A stretch of 64,000 nucleotides of DNA from NCBI RefSeq assembly GCF_002223055.1, contig NZ_NKFL01000006.1, positions 2,542,001 through 2,606,000 of the forward strand, in the 5' to 3' direction. The notes under the pieces are model-generated. The model had not been told where the DNA came from. It ran no database searches and saw only the letters and a list, made by a program, of their open reading frames with translations. The translations under genes and the position numbers were made by a program. Shown piece by piece: positions 43,224-50,903 of this stretch. Source of the DNA: Burkholderia sp. HI2500 (lineage in GTDB: Bacteria > Pseudomonadota > Gammaproteobacteria > Burkholderiales > Burkholderiaceae). Within the stretch, counting starts at the first letter, position 1; each line of letters starts with the position of its first letter.

Positions 43224-44141
43224 TCACATCCGCGCCTCGACCGCGGCCAGCCGCGCCGGCAGATGTTCCAGCAGCGCATCGACGGCGGCCCGGACTTTCA
43301 GCGGAAGATGCAGCGTGTAGGGCCACACTGCGTGAATCGGAAAGATCACGCCCGGCCGATCGGGCAGCAGCTCCCGCAACCTGCCGCTGCGCAACGCGTC
43401 ACGCACCAGCCAGTACGGCAACCACGCGACGCCCAGATCCGCAATGGCCGCATCCATCAGCGCGCTCAAGTCGTCGGACAGCAAACGAACGGCGGGCTGC
43501 AATTCCGCGAGCTGACCGTCGACGATGACGCGCCAGCGATGCACCTGGCCGAAACGCGTGTAGGCCAGCGCCTTGTGCCGTTCGAGCGCTTCATAGGTCG
43601 TGGGTTCGCCGCAGCGGCTCAGGTACGCCGGCGATGCGCAGAACGCCATCCGGTGCTCGCCGAGCGGACGCGCCACCAGCTCGCTGCTGTTCGGCAACGT
43701 GCCGACGCGAACCGCCAGGTCGAAACGCTCTTCGACCAGGTCGACGGAACGATCGCTGAACGACAGGTCGAGATCGAGCTCCGGATGCGCCTTCGCCAGT
43801 TCGATCAGGATCGGCGCCACACACAGATGACCGAAGAGCGTCGGCATCGACACGCGCAGGCGCCCCTTCATCTGCCATTTGCCGGTTTCCAGCAGCGCTT
43901 CGCCCGCCTGGATCTGCTCCATCGCGCGCAGGCAATGGTCGTAGAACAACGCGCCTTCGTCGGTCAGGCTCTGGCTGCGCGTCGTCCGCTGAAACAGCAC
44001 GACGCCCAGCCGCTCCTCGAGGCGCGCGATGCTCTTGCCGACCGCGGACCGCGTGATGTGCAGCCTCTCCGCGGCTTCCGCAAAGCTGCTCGCTTCCGCC
44101 GCGGCGACGAACACATCGATGCCCTTCAGGTTGTTTCGCAT
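43224..44141 (-). CDS. LysR family regulator of the azoreductase gene
   Basis: The product is 305 residues with the winged HTH (MRNNLKGIDVFVAAAEASSF, LHITRSAVGKSIARLEERLG) and a LysR effector domain. It starts at ATG 44141. It is divergent from the azoreductase gene across 109 bases. That gap has an inverted repeat TTATC-N9-GATAA (44179-44197), a typical LysR site. It probably induces the azoreductase in response to quinones or electrophiles, by analogy with similar pairs. Confidence 0.93.
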   Translation of the reverse strand: MRNNLKGIDVFVAAAEASSFAEAAERLHITRSAVGKSIARLEERLGVVLFQRTTRSQSLTDEGALFYDHCLRAMEQIQAGEALLETGKWQMKGRLRVSMPTLFGHLCVAPILIELAKAHPELDLDLSFSDRSVDLVEERFDLAVRVGTLPNSSELVARPLGEHRMAFCASPAYLSRCGEPTTYEALERHKALAYTRFGQVHRWRVIVDGQLAELQPAVRLLSDDLSALMDAAIADLGVAWLPYWLVRDALRSGRLRELLPDRPGVIFPIHAVWPYTLHLPLKVRAAVDALLEHLPARLAAVEARM

Positions 44142-44178
44142 GCGATTGGGGATAAATACGCTACACAGTGCGTCGATC

Positions 44179-44197
44179 TTATCGCTTTTGGAGATAA
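44179..44197. promoter_or_regulatory. LysR-box between regulator and azoreductase
   Basis: The inverted repeat TTATC-N9-GATAA lies in the divergent promoter region, with an AT-rich centre. Confidence 0.5.
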
Positions 44198-44250
44198 AAG
44201 GTGGCTGATAGGATCGATTCCAGTCCTCACCTTCGCAACGGAGCCCCCGC

Positions 44251-44850
44251 ATGGCACGCATCCTCGTCCTTAAATCGAGCATCAACGGCAGCCAGTCGCA
44301 AACCGGTGCGCTGATCGACACGTTCCTGGCCGAGCGCCAGGCCAACGGCCATGCCGACGATGTGATCGTGCGCCATCTCCTCGACGCCGACCTGCCGATG
44401 CTCGACAGCGAGCTGTTTCACGCGCTGCGCGGTGCGGCCTATCCGAGCGAGCGCGCGCAACGCGCGATCGTGCTGTCCGATGAGCTGATTGCCGAGCTCA
44501 AGGGCAGCGACCTGCTGCTGATCGGCGCGCCGATGTACAACCTCAACGTGCCGACCCAGTTGAAGAACTGGTTCGACCTCGTCGCGCGGGCACGCGTGAC
44601 GTTCCGGTACACGGAGACCTATCCGGTGGGACTCGTCGAAGGCATCAGCGCGATCGTGTTCAGCTCCCGCGGCGGCGTGCACGTCGGGCAGGACACGGAT
44701 GCGGTCACGCCTTACCTGCGTGCCGTGCTCGGCCTGATGGGTATCTCGGACGTGGAATTCGTCTATGCCGAAGGGCTCGACATGAAGCCGCACGGCGTCG
44801 AGGCCGGGCTGGCGAATGCACGCCGGCAGATGGATGCGCTGCACGCGTAA
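44251..44850 (+). CDS. azoR: FMN-dependent NADH-azoreductase (AzoR)
   Basis: The product is 199 residues of the flavodoxin-like AzoR family. Marks are ILVLKSSINGSQSQTGAL at the phosphate-binding loop, LLLIGAPMYNLNVPTQLKNWFD (shortened), VARARVTFRYTETYPVGL and a conserved SSRGG. It uses FMN and NADH to reduce azo compounds and quinones, often as a detoxification enzyme. GGAG precedes ATG 44251. It is divergent from its likely LysR regulator. Confidence 0.93.
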   Translation: MARILVLKSSINGSQSQTGALIDTFLAERQANGHADDVIVRHLLDADLPMLDSELFHALRGAAYPSERAQRAIVLSDELIAELKGSDLLLIGAPMYNLNVPTQLKNWFDLVARARVTFRYTETYPVGLVEGISAIVFSSRGGVHVGQDTDAVTPYLRAVLGLMGISDVEFVYAEGLDMKPHGVEAGLANARRQMDALHA

Positions 44851-44937
44851 GGCCGGATCGCGCGCGGCGGAACGTGCGACGCCGAAATCAGACTCGTCCG
44901 ATTGGCCGTGCCGGATGCGATCCGTAAACTCCGGCGC

Positions 44938-45774
44938 ATGATTTCCGCACTCCAGTCCACCTTCGACGCGCTGCGCGACACCGTCGCGCGTTGCACCCGG
45001 CGCCCCGCGTTCCTCCGCAACCTCGACATCGTGGTGCTCGCACTGATCGTCGCGAGCGTGCTCGTCGTGATGGCCGACAGCGTGCACGACCTGCACGAAC
45101 GGTACGGCCACGCACTCTATGCGGCCGAATGGGCATTCACGCTGCTGTTCACGGTCGAATACGTGGTGCGACTGCTATCCGCACCCAAGCCGCTGCACTA
45201 CGCGCGCAGCTTCTTCGGCATCGTCGATCTCGTGTCGATCCTGCCCACCTATCTCGCGTTCTTCTTCCCCGGCCTGCATGCGCTGATCGACGTGCTGCTG
45301 CTCCGGCTGCTGCGCGTGTTCCGCATCCTCGGGCTGTCGATCTACCTCGAGGAAGGGCAGATGCTGATGCGGGCGCTGACCCGCGCGCGGCGCAAGATCT
45401 TCGTGTTCATCGGCGGGATGTTCGTGCTGACGGTGATTCTCGGCACCGTGATCTTTCTCGTCGAAGGGCCCGAGAACGGCATCACGAGCATTCCGGTGGG
45501 CGTGTACTGGGCGGCCGTGACGATGAGCACGACCGGCTACGGCGACCTGACGCCGCATACGCCGCTCGGCCGGCTCATCACGTCGTGCGCGATCCTGCTC
45601 GGCTACGGGATCATCGCGTTTCCGACCGGGATCATGGGCGCGGAGCTGGTGGCGTCGGCGCTGGAGCGCACGCGTGCCAACGCACGGCCGGCCACGGGCG
45701 ATGAACCGTGCTGCCCGCATTGCGGCGTCGCGCTGCCGGAGCGCGGTGCGAGCGACACGCCGCATCCAAAATAG
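44938..45774 (+). CDS. Voltage-gated potassium channel-like ion transporter
   Basis: The product is 278 residues with six transmembrane helices. The S4 voltage-sensor segment is LRLLRVFRILGLSIYLEEG, with regularly spaced Arg. The pore helix and selectivity filter are AVTMSTTGYGDLTPHTPLG, with TTGYGD specific for K+. The C-terminal tail has a CCPHC cluster that could bind a metal. It acts in the inner membrane as a tetramer. ATG 44938 was chosen; a TTG at 44902 would add 12 residues. No regulatory context is visible. Confidence 0.9.
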   Translation: MISALQSTFDALRDTVARCTRRPAFLRNLDIVVLALIVASVLVVMADSVHDLHERYGHALYAAEWAFTLLFTVEYVVRLLSAPKPLHYARSFFGIVDLVSILPTYLAFFFPGLHALIDVLLLRLLRVFRILGLSIYLEEGQMLMRALTRARRKIFVFIGGMFVLTVILGTVIFLVEGPENGITSIPVGVYWAAVTMSTTGYGDLTPHTPLGRLITSCAILLGYGIIAFPTGIMGAELVASALERTRANARPATGDEPCCPHCGVALPERGASDTPHPK

Positions 45775-45918
45775 GCCCCGTCCTATTCAGCTTCACCTCC
45801 TCTTGTTCGAAACTGGGTTCATCGAGCGGTTCGGTCGCTGCATCGCCGGCCATCACGACACGCGATGCGCATCTTGGATACGCCGCTCGTCTTCCAGCCA
45901 TTTCGATAAGGAGTTCAC

Positions 45919-46407
45919 ATGATCATTCGATCGACCCTGGCGACGCTCGCCGCCGCTACGCTGACCACCGCCGCTTCCGCACAAGTCCTTCAGGAAAGGA
46001 ATCTTTCACTGGCCCTCGCGACCGAAATCGCGCAGCAAACCATCCAGGCCTGCTCGACCAGCGGCTACAACGTGGCCGTCACCGTCGTCGACCGCAGCGG
46101 CATCGCACGCGCGATGCTGCGTGCCGACCATGCCGGCCTGCATACGGTGGATGCGTCGCAACGCAAGGCCTATACGGCGCTGTCGACGAAGACACCGACC
46201 GGCACGCTCGCCGCGAACCTGCAGAAGAACCCGGCCGCCGCGCAGATGACGGCCATCGACGGTTTCCTGGTGCTCGGCGGCGGCGTGCCGATCAAGGCAG
46301 GCGAAGAAGTGATCGGCGCGGTGGGGGTGGGCGGTGCGCCGGGCGGGCATCTCGATGAAGCCTGTGCGCAGCAGGGGATCGCGCGCGTTCAGGCGAAATT
46401 GCTGTAA
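45919..46407 (+). CDS. Secreted GlcG/HbpS heme-binding-like protein
   Basis: The product is 162 residues with a signal peptide (1-21, ending ASA-Q). The mature part is a GlcG/HbpS domain: ALATEIAQQTIQACSTSGYNVAVTVVDRSG (shortened), then DASQRKAYTALS, GGVPIKAGEEVIGAVGVGGAPGG and HLDEACAQQGI. Relatives bind heme or act as small-molecule sensors. AAGGAG precedes ATG 45919. It is convergent with the antitoxin gene. Confidence 0.9.
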   Translation: MIIRSTLATLAAATLTTAASAQVLQERNLSLALATEIAQQTIQACSTSGYNVAVTVVDRSGIARAMLRADHAGLHTVDASQRKAYTALSTKTPTGTLAANLQKNPAAAQMTAIDGFLVLGGGVPIKAGEEVIGAVGVGGAPGGHLDEACAQQGIARVQAKLL

Positions 46408-46410
46408 CGG

Positions 46411-46662
46411 CTATGCCCGGATCCCGGCAAGTCGAACCGACAAGGTAACGTTACGGCGTGACGACTCCGGTTCCGGGCGCCGCCGTGGAATGTCTGCCAT
46501 GCCGGACCATGTGCCGCCCAGCGCCGCCAGACGTCTGGCGGCCTGGACACGCACCAGCGTGTTGATGACCTCCCGCAACAAGTCTGCTTCGTTCCCCCCT
46601 GGTCCGGTCATCTGCACCGCCTTCGCGAAGAGATCGTCGTCGATCGTCACCGTGAGCCGCAT
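46411..46662 (-). CDS. VapB-like antitoxin without toxin
   Basis: The product is 83 residues. The ribbon-helix-helix N terminus is RLTVTIDDDLFAKAVQMTG, then LLREVINTLVRVQAARRLAALGGTW, as in VapB antitoxins. The C-terminal tail is basic and longer than usual. No PIN toxin follows: the next gene downstream on this strand is absent and the neighbour is a convergent HbpS-like gene. It is probably an orphan from a decayed module, or regulates elsewhere. Confidence 0.8.
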   Translation of the reverse strand: MRLTVTIDDDLFAKAVQMTGPGGNEADLLREVINTLVRVQAARRLAALGGTWSGMADIPRRRPEPESSRRNVTLSVRLAGIRA

Positions 46663-46672
46663 GGCCTGCCCC

Positions 46673-47341
46673 TCACCCCGCCTGCCCGCCCAGCGTCTGC
46701 GCGAACGCCGCCAGCCCCGTCAGCATGATCTGCACCCCCACGCACAGCAGCAGGAACGCCGACACCCGCATCGCCACTTTCGTCCCCTCGCTGCCGAGAT
46801 AGCGCGCGAGCGTCGTCGCGCGGCTGTAGATCTGCCAGATCGCGAACGCCACGAGCGCCGCGACTGCAACCGACACCACGCCGGATGTCAGATAGTCAAC
46901 GGCCGTACGAGCCCGGTTCGCATGCAGCGCGATGCCGGCCGCGATCGAGCCGGGGCCGATCGTCAGCGGCACCGTGAGCGGGAAGAATGCACGCGCCATC
47001 AGCTTCGGCAGATCGTCGCCATGCACGGCGCTGTCGCCGCCCGGCACGTCGGGCGCGTTGAGCATCGACCACCCGGCCACAGCCACCGCGAAGCTGCCGC
47101 CGATCCGCAGCGCTTCCATCGAAATCCCGAAGAAATTCAGCACCGGCGCACCGATGAAAAAGATCACGAGCAGCGTGAAGAACACGTTCGTCGCGAGCTG
47201 TTTCGACAGCGTCGCGCGCTCGGCCTCCGTCAGCGATTGCGTGCGCTCGAGAAACACGAACGCCATGCCGAACGGATTGATGATGCCGATCAGGCCGGTG
47301 AAGCCGAACAAGATTTCAGAGATCAGGCGGTCGACCGGCAT
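46673..47341 (-). CDS. MarC/YhgN family membrane protein
   Basis: The product is 222 residues with six transmembrane helices, the normal size for MarC. Markers are LFGFTGLIGIINPFGMAFVFL at the first helix, GAPVLNFFGISMEALRIGGS and PLTVPLTIGPGSIAAGI (the NPxGxxPxF/GPG pair). The function of the family is not established; some members affect antibiotic tolerance. GAGGAG precedes ATG 47341. A leader with palindrome and terminator (47365-47510) lies upstream and may control it. Confidence 0.92.
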   Translation of the reverse strand: MPVDRLISEILFGFTGLIGIINPFGMAFVFLERTQSLTEAERATLSKQLATNVFFTLLVIFFIGAPVLNFFGISMEALRIGGSFAVAVAGWSMLNAPDVPGGDSAVHGDDLPKLMARAFFPLTVPLTIGPGSIAAGIALHANRARTAVDYLTSGVVSVAVAALVAFAIWQIYSRATTLARYLGSEGTKVAMRVSAFLLLCVGVQIMLTGLAAFAQTLGGQAG

Positions 47342-47364
47342 CGCGATCGTGCTCCTCGGTAACG

Positions 47365-47510
47365 GACTGGAAATAAAAAAGGCGACCGGTCGAAATGACC
47401 GGCCGCCAGGAGGACACGCCTCAAAGTCCGGCGCGCGCGGGGGGCGCGCCGACCCGCAGAACCCCGATTGTCGATGAAGCGCGGTGAGCGGGAAATCAGT
47501 CAGGTCTGAT
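47365..47510 (-). ncRNA. Candidate small RNA or marC attenuator, module B
   Basis: Reading the minus strand: a palindrome-like ATCAGTCAGGTCTGAT (47495-47510, two changes from module A), about 85 bases, CCTCCTGGCGG, then a hairpin GGCG-CCGGTC/GACCGG-CGCC (47381-47407) and T6 at 47375-47380. The terminator ends about 25 bases before the marC start, so it could be an attenuator for marC as well as a separate RNA. The spacing between the palindrome and a GATGAA element (22 bases) equals module A. Confidence 0.5.
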
Positions 47511-47598
47511 TTTGCGGGACGATGTTCGATGCGATTCCCTCATGCGAATGGCGCGAAGGGTCGCACTGCATTTCGGGCGCACGCCGAAGAACACCAAT

Positions 47599-47634
47599 CA
47601 AAAAAGCGGCGGCCAGTCGTGACGAGCAGCCGCC
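47599..47634 (-). terminator. Third minus-strand terminator-like hairpin
   Basis: A GGCGGC/GCCGCC stem (47608-47634) is followed on the minus strand by GCTTTTTTG. It looks like the terminators of modules A and B, but no matching palindrome is seen upstream of it. Confidence 0.45.
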
Positions 47635-47675
47635 CAAGAAATTAGAAAATTCCACGAATCGTCGCGGCGCGTGGA

Positions 47676-48762
47676 GTGAACGCACCACGTGTCGGCAGCA
47701 ACGTAGCGGCACCGACGTACCCCGGCGCAGCGACGGTCGCGCTTTCCGCGTCGGCATCGGCGGTCGATGCGACGCCGGTGACGATCCGCGTCAGCAATTC
47801 GGGAATCGGGACGACACCCGACCAGCTCGCGCACATATTCGAACCCTTCGCGCAAGCCGACAGGTCGATCGCGCGACGATTCGGCGGCACCGGCATCGGG
47901 CTGGCGCTGAGCCACAAGCTCGTCGAATCGATGGGCGGCAACATCGTGGTGGACAGCGTGTCGGGCGTCGGCTCGACTTTCGTCATTACGCTGCCGCTCG
48001 GTCACCGTCCGGGCGCCGCGTGCGCCGATGTGAACGCGGATGCCCCCAATGCCCGCGTGATGTTCGTCGACGCCAACCCGGTGAACCGTCCGCTGACTCA
48101 CGACCAGCTCGACGTCCTAGGCTATCCGGCCGACGTCGCGTCAGCGTCGCGGCGGCGCTCGACCTCGTCGATCGACATGACTATGCGCTCGTGATGACCG
48201 ACCTCAACATGCCGGGGCTCGACGGCTATGCGTTTACGCGGGTGTTGCGTGAGCGCGGCCGATTCTCGCGGTGACGGCCCATGCCGAGCCGGATGAATTG
48301 CGTTTCGCGCGGGAAGCGGGGATCGACGAGATTGTCGCGAAACCGACGTCGTTGAAGTCCCTGGAGCTGGCGATCACGAAGCACACGGGTCCATCACAGG
48401 CGCCGCATTCCTCACCGCCATCGCGCCGGTATGGGCCGCTGCCTCATGATCTGCACAAGGTGCTTCCCGACACCGCGTACCGGTCGAATGGCGCAATCGC
48501 ACGGGCGCTCCAGGACGGTGACTTGAAGGCTGCCCGAGCGGAGATTCACAGCATGCGCGGCGCTTTCGCGACGATCGGCGAGCATGAGATCTCCGGTCTG
48601 CGCGCATCGATGGAAGCGTTGGCGCTGGCGGGCGACGCCGCGGCGTTCGCGCGTGAGTTCGAGCGATATCGGCACGACGCGAAAGAGATCCTCGTGCGAC
48701 GTGCGGCTGGCGAGTCGCAACAGTCGGCTGACACGTTTTCTGACATATCGGCGATGAGGTGA
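47676..48762 (+). pseudogene. Frameshifted remnant of a BvgS/EvgS-type hybrid kinase
   Basis: The order is HATPase_c C-terminal half (NSGIG, HIFEPFAQAD, GGTGIGLALSHKLVESMGG), receiver (RVMFVDANPVNR; then in another frame MTDLNMPGLDGYAF with the phospho-Asp; then in a third piece AVTAHAEPDEL and IVAKPTSLKSLE with Lys), and HPt (IHSMRGAFATIG). Two frameshifts, near 48140 and 48258, break the receiver. The sensor, PAS, HisKA and N box are missing. The intact parent would be a tripartite kinase with HPt. The open pieces run 47676-48194, then to 48274, then 48271-48762. Confidence 0.88.
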
Positions 48763-48979
48763 CGAAGCGGTTCGCCAGCGCAACTGCCCCGGAATCGTTG
48801 GACTTCAAGCGCGCAAGACATCGGCCGAACGGCCCATGTCGATAAAACCGTACAAGACCGATATCAGCCAGCAGTCAATCTCGGTAGAGTGGTTACACGT
48901 TCTCGCGTGGAAGGTTCATTCACTTCGACATGCCAATCATGTAACGGAATGGCGAACGAAATCCACTGTGTAAACGAGC

Positions 48980-49014
48980 GCGGCCCGCAGGTGACAACAA
49001 CACCTGCGGGCCGC
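48980..49014. promoter_or_regulatory. Perfect 14-bp hairpin in the symE-like leader
   Basis: The arms GCGGCCCGCAGGTG and CACCTGCGGGCCGC pair perfectly around the loop ACAACAA. The hairpin ends 17 bases before the AAAGGAG of the toxin gene. No T-tract follows on either strand. It may control translation or serve as an antisense-RNA contact site. Confidence 0.6.
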
Positions 49015-49044
49015 TGACCACAACCAACTTCAAAGGAGTTGACC

Positions 49045-49380
49045 ATGGCTGGCGCGAATCATAACGCACCGACGTATTTCCGCGATTGTTTTTTCTCCCC
49101 GCAATCGTCCTCTCAATCTGGCCGGCTCGTTCCGCACGTCAGGCTGACCGACATGGCGCCGCCTGTCATGTATCTGTGGACGAAATTGTCCGGCCGGTGG
49201 ATCGAAGCGGCGGGTTTCGATCCGGAGCAACGCTTGCAGATCGAGGTATCGCACAAGCGGCTGGTGATTACCCCGATCGACGATGCGGGCAGCGATTGTC
49301 GCGTAACGCACGAACGCCCCGATGGCGATCCCGCGACGGGGCAGCAACTGGAATCGGTGATGGCAGGAGAAGCACAATGA
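49045..49380 (+). CDS. SymE-like toxin
   Basis: The product is 111 residues. The C-terminal half has the SymE signature: YLWTKLSGRWIEAAGFDPEQRLQIEV (shortened) and the strand RLVITPID, in the AbrB-like fold. In E. coli SymE, an SOS-induced RNA-processing or nucleoid-condensing toxin, control is by the antisense RNA SymR. The N-terminal 30 residues differ here. The start at ATG 49045 has a strong AAAGGAG. It overlaps the next gene by 4 bases (ATGA), so translation is coupled to an Xre protein. This is unlike the type I arrangement of SymE. Confidence 0.82.
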   Translation: MAGANHNAPTYFRDCFFSPQSSSQSGRLVPHVRLTDMAPPVMYLWTKLSGRWIEAAGFDPEQRLQIEVSHKRLVITPIDDAGSDCRVTHERPDGDPATGQQLESVMAGEAQ

Positions 49381-49697
49381 ATCACGACGCCCCGAACCAA
49401 TACACCGACGGCGTGCCGGCCGATTTCGACTTCTACGACGTCGGAGAACTGGCGGCTAAGTCCACGCTCGTGCTGAAGCTCAATGCGCTGATCGCGTCCC
49501 GCGGCCTGAGTGAGGAAGAGGCTGCTGCGCTGGCCGAGATGACCCGGCCGGTGGTCACCCCCGAGCAGCGCGACAGGCTTCGAAACGTTTCGCTGGAAAC
49601 GCTGATGGTGACGCTCGCATCGCTCGGCCAGCATGTGGAAATCGTGGTGCGGCCCGCGACGGAATCGGGGCCGGTGGGTATCACGGTTTCGGTCTGA
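49377..49697 (+). CDS. Xre-family protein coupled to the SymE-like gene
   Basis: The product is 106 residues, an HTH of the HTH_37/HigA-like group: AKSTLVLKLNALIASRGLSEEEAAALAEM, then the conserved end RNVSLETLMVTLASLGQHVEIVVRPA (both shortened). The recognition helix looks degenerate (TRPVVTPEQRDRL) compared with the downstream paralogue (TQPKVSQVRRYQL). Overlap with the SymE-like stop suggests it is its antitoxin or regulator. A hairpin and a second paralogue follow. Confidence 0.82.
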   Translation: MNHDAPNQYTDGVPADFDFYDVGELAAKSTLVLKLNALIASRGLSEEEAAALAEMTRPVVTPEQRDRLRNVSLETLMVTLASLGQHVEIVVRPATESGPVGITVSV

Positions 49698-49728
49698 CGG
49701 TTGGTGAAGTAGACGGAAAGTAGTGTGT

Positions 49729-49752
49729 GCGGTGGCCGGTTCCGGCCGCCGC
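49729..49752. promoter_or_regulatory. Hairpin upstream of the second Xre gene
   Basis: The near-perfect dyad GCGGTGGCCGG-TT-CCGGCCGCCGC lies 40 bases before the next start, between the two Xre paralogues. It may be a transcriptional or processing stop that separates their expression. Confidence 0.45.
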
Positions 49753-49792
49753 CATAACAGTTTCGGCACCACACTCTTTGGATAGGTCAGTG

Positions 49793-50113
49793 ATGAATCG
49801 CGACGAATGTCCTCAGTGCACCGACAACGTGCTTGTCGACCTGGATTTCGATGATGCCCAGGCACTGACGGCCAAGGCCGCACTCGCCCTCAAGCTCAAC
49901 GAACTGATCGACTCGCGCGGCCTGACTCAAATCGAGACGACATCCATCATCAGCATGACGCAACCGAAGGTGTCCCAAGTACGTCGCTACCAACTCCGGA
50001 ACATTTCTCTGGAGCGGCTGATGCAAGCGCTGGTGTCGCTGGGCCAGCATGTGGAAATCGTGGTGCAGCCTGCAAGCCGCTCGTGTTCGGCTGCTATCAC
50101 TGTCGCAGCGTGA
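49793..50113 (+). CDS. Second Xre-family paralogue
   Basis: The product is 106 residues, the same length as the Xre at 49377 and clearly homologous: ALTAKAALALKLNELIDSRGLTQIE, QPKVSQVRRYQLRNISLERLMQALVSL, then GQHVEIVVQPASRS. This copy keeps a good HTH (SMTQPKVSQ) of the HTH_37 type. The start at ATG 49793 has AGG upstream. A tandem duplication is the simplest origin. It probably binds DNA to control the cluster. Confidence 0.82.
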   Translation: MNRDECPQCTDNVLVDLDFDDAQALTAKAALALKLNELIDSRGLTQIETTSIISMTQPKVSQVRRYQLRNISLERLMQALVSLGQHVEIVVQPASRSCSAAITVAA

Positions 50114-50198
50114 CCAAGACCCCGTCCTGGAAAGGAAGTGTTTAGTACCGGAATATCCTCGGCGCTCGCATAGGGCAGCGTTAGGAGTAGCGCCATCA

Positions 50199-50585
50199 AT
50201 GGATAGCATGACTGCGACCGGGCCCAACGGTCGCCGCCGAAGCCCCTCCGATACCACGCGTATTCAATTTAACGTGAACGATCGTTACAACCAATCGGAC
50301 CAGCCTGATTCTGCAACGCTCCCCCTCCCGAACCAATCGATCCTCCGCGAGCTTGCGCGCGCAGCGCGCGTGTTGCCCACGGAATCTGATCGTCTCGCCA
50401 GCCTGCGTGACACCTTCCAGCTCGCGGTCGAATTGTTCGAATGCGAAGTGCTGGCCGCCCAATGGATAGAGTTGCCACACACTGAGCTTGCCGGGCAGAA
50501 ACCGCTTGAATGTTTGGATACGGATCAGGGTCACGACCGCATACGGACGCTTCTGATACGAGCCATTCACGGAGTCTGCGCATAA
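50199..50585 (+). CDS. MbcA/ParS/Xre-type antitoxin C-terminal domain protein, no RES toxin
   Basis: The product is about 128 residues. The C-terminal half matches the DUF2384 toxin-binding domain of MbcA/ParS/Xre antitoxins: AVELFECEVLAAQWIELPHTELAGQKPLECLDTDQGHDRIRTLL (shortened), ending HGVCA. Normally the next gene is a RES-domain NAD-degrading toxin; none follows here. The N-terminal HTH of MbcA-type proteins is replaced by a polar stretch (residues 1-45). AGGAG precedes ATG 50199 with long spacing. It may be an orphan immunity or regulatory protein. Confidence 0.72.
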   Translation: MDSMTATGPNGRRRSPSDTTRIQFNVNDRYNQSDQPDSATLPLPNQSILRELARAARVLPTESDRLASLRDTFQLAVELFECEVLAAQWIELPHTELAGQKPLECLDTDQGHDRIRTLLIRAIHGVCA

Positions 50586-50647
50586 CCCGCGTCAGACTCA
50601 CATCTGCTCGAACAGACCGAGCGGGGAATTCCACGTGAACGAAAGGC

Positions 50648-50695
50648 GGGCTGCCATCCTGTCTGACGGACGTCGCCAGACACACCAGGCAGCCC
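50648..50695 (-). terminator. Hairpin after the small gene at 50712
   Basis: GGGCTGCC/GGCAGCCC outer arms enclose TGTCTG/CAGACA inner arms, a long stable stem, just after the stop of the small minus-strand gene. On the minus strand it is followed by GCCTTTCG, a weak T-run. Confidence 0.5.
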
Positions 50696-50711
50696 TTCAC
50701 ACACCACCAAC

Positions 50712-50903
50712 TTACTGCTGAATCGTCGCCTGCGCCGCCAGCTTCTCGACCAGCGCAGCCATCGCCCGCTGATCCGCCTGCGCTTCGAGCTGCTGTCGCA
50801 GCACGTTCTTCGCCGCGTCGATCGTGCGCGCGGACAGGTCGTCCGTGTTCATGCGGATGCGCCCGTCGGCTTCGCGCAGGTTCTTCGTCGCAACATCGAA
50901 CAT
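50712..50903 (-). CDS. Small helical hypothetical protein
   Basis: The product is 63 residues, almost entirely helical and charged with Ala/Gln-rich parts (NVLRQQLEAQADQRAMAALVEKLAAQ). I do not recognise a family. AGAGGA precedes ATG 50903 at good spacing, and a terminator hairpin follows the stop, so it is a complete transcription unit. It lies at the edge of the toxin-antitoxin island. Confidence 0.7.
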   Translation of the reverse strand: MFDVATKNLREADGRIRMNTDDLSARTIDAAKNVLRQQLEAQADQRAMAALVEKLAAQATIQQ

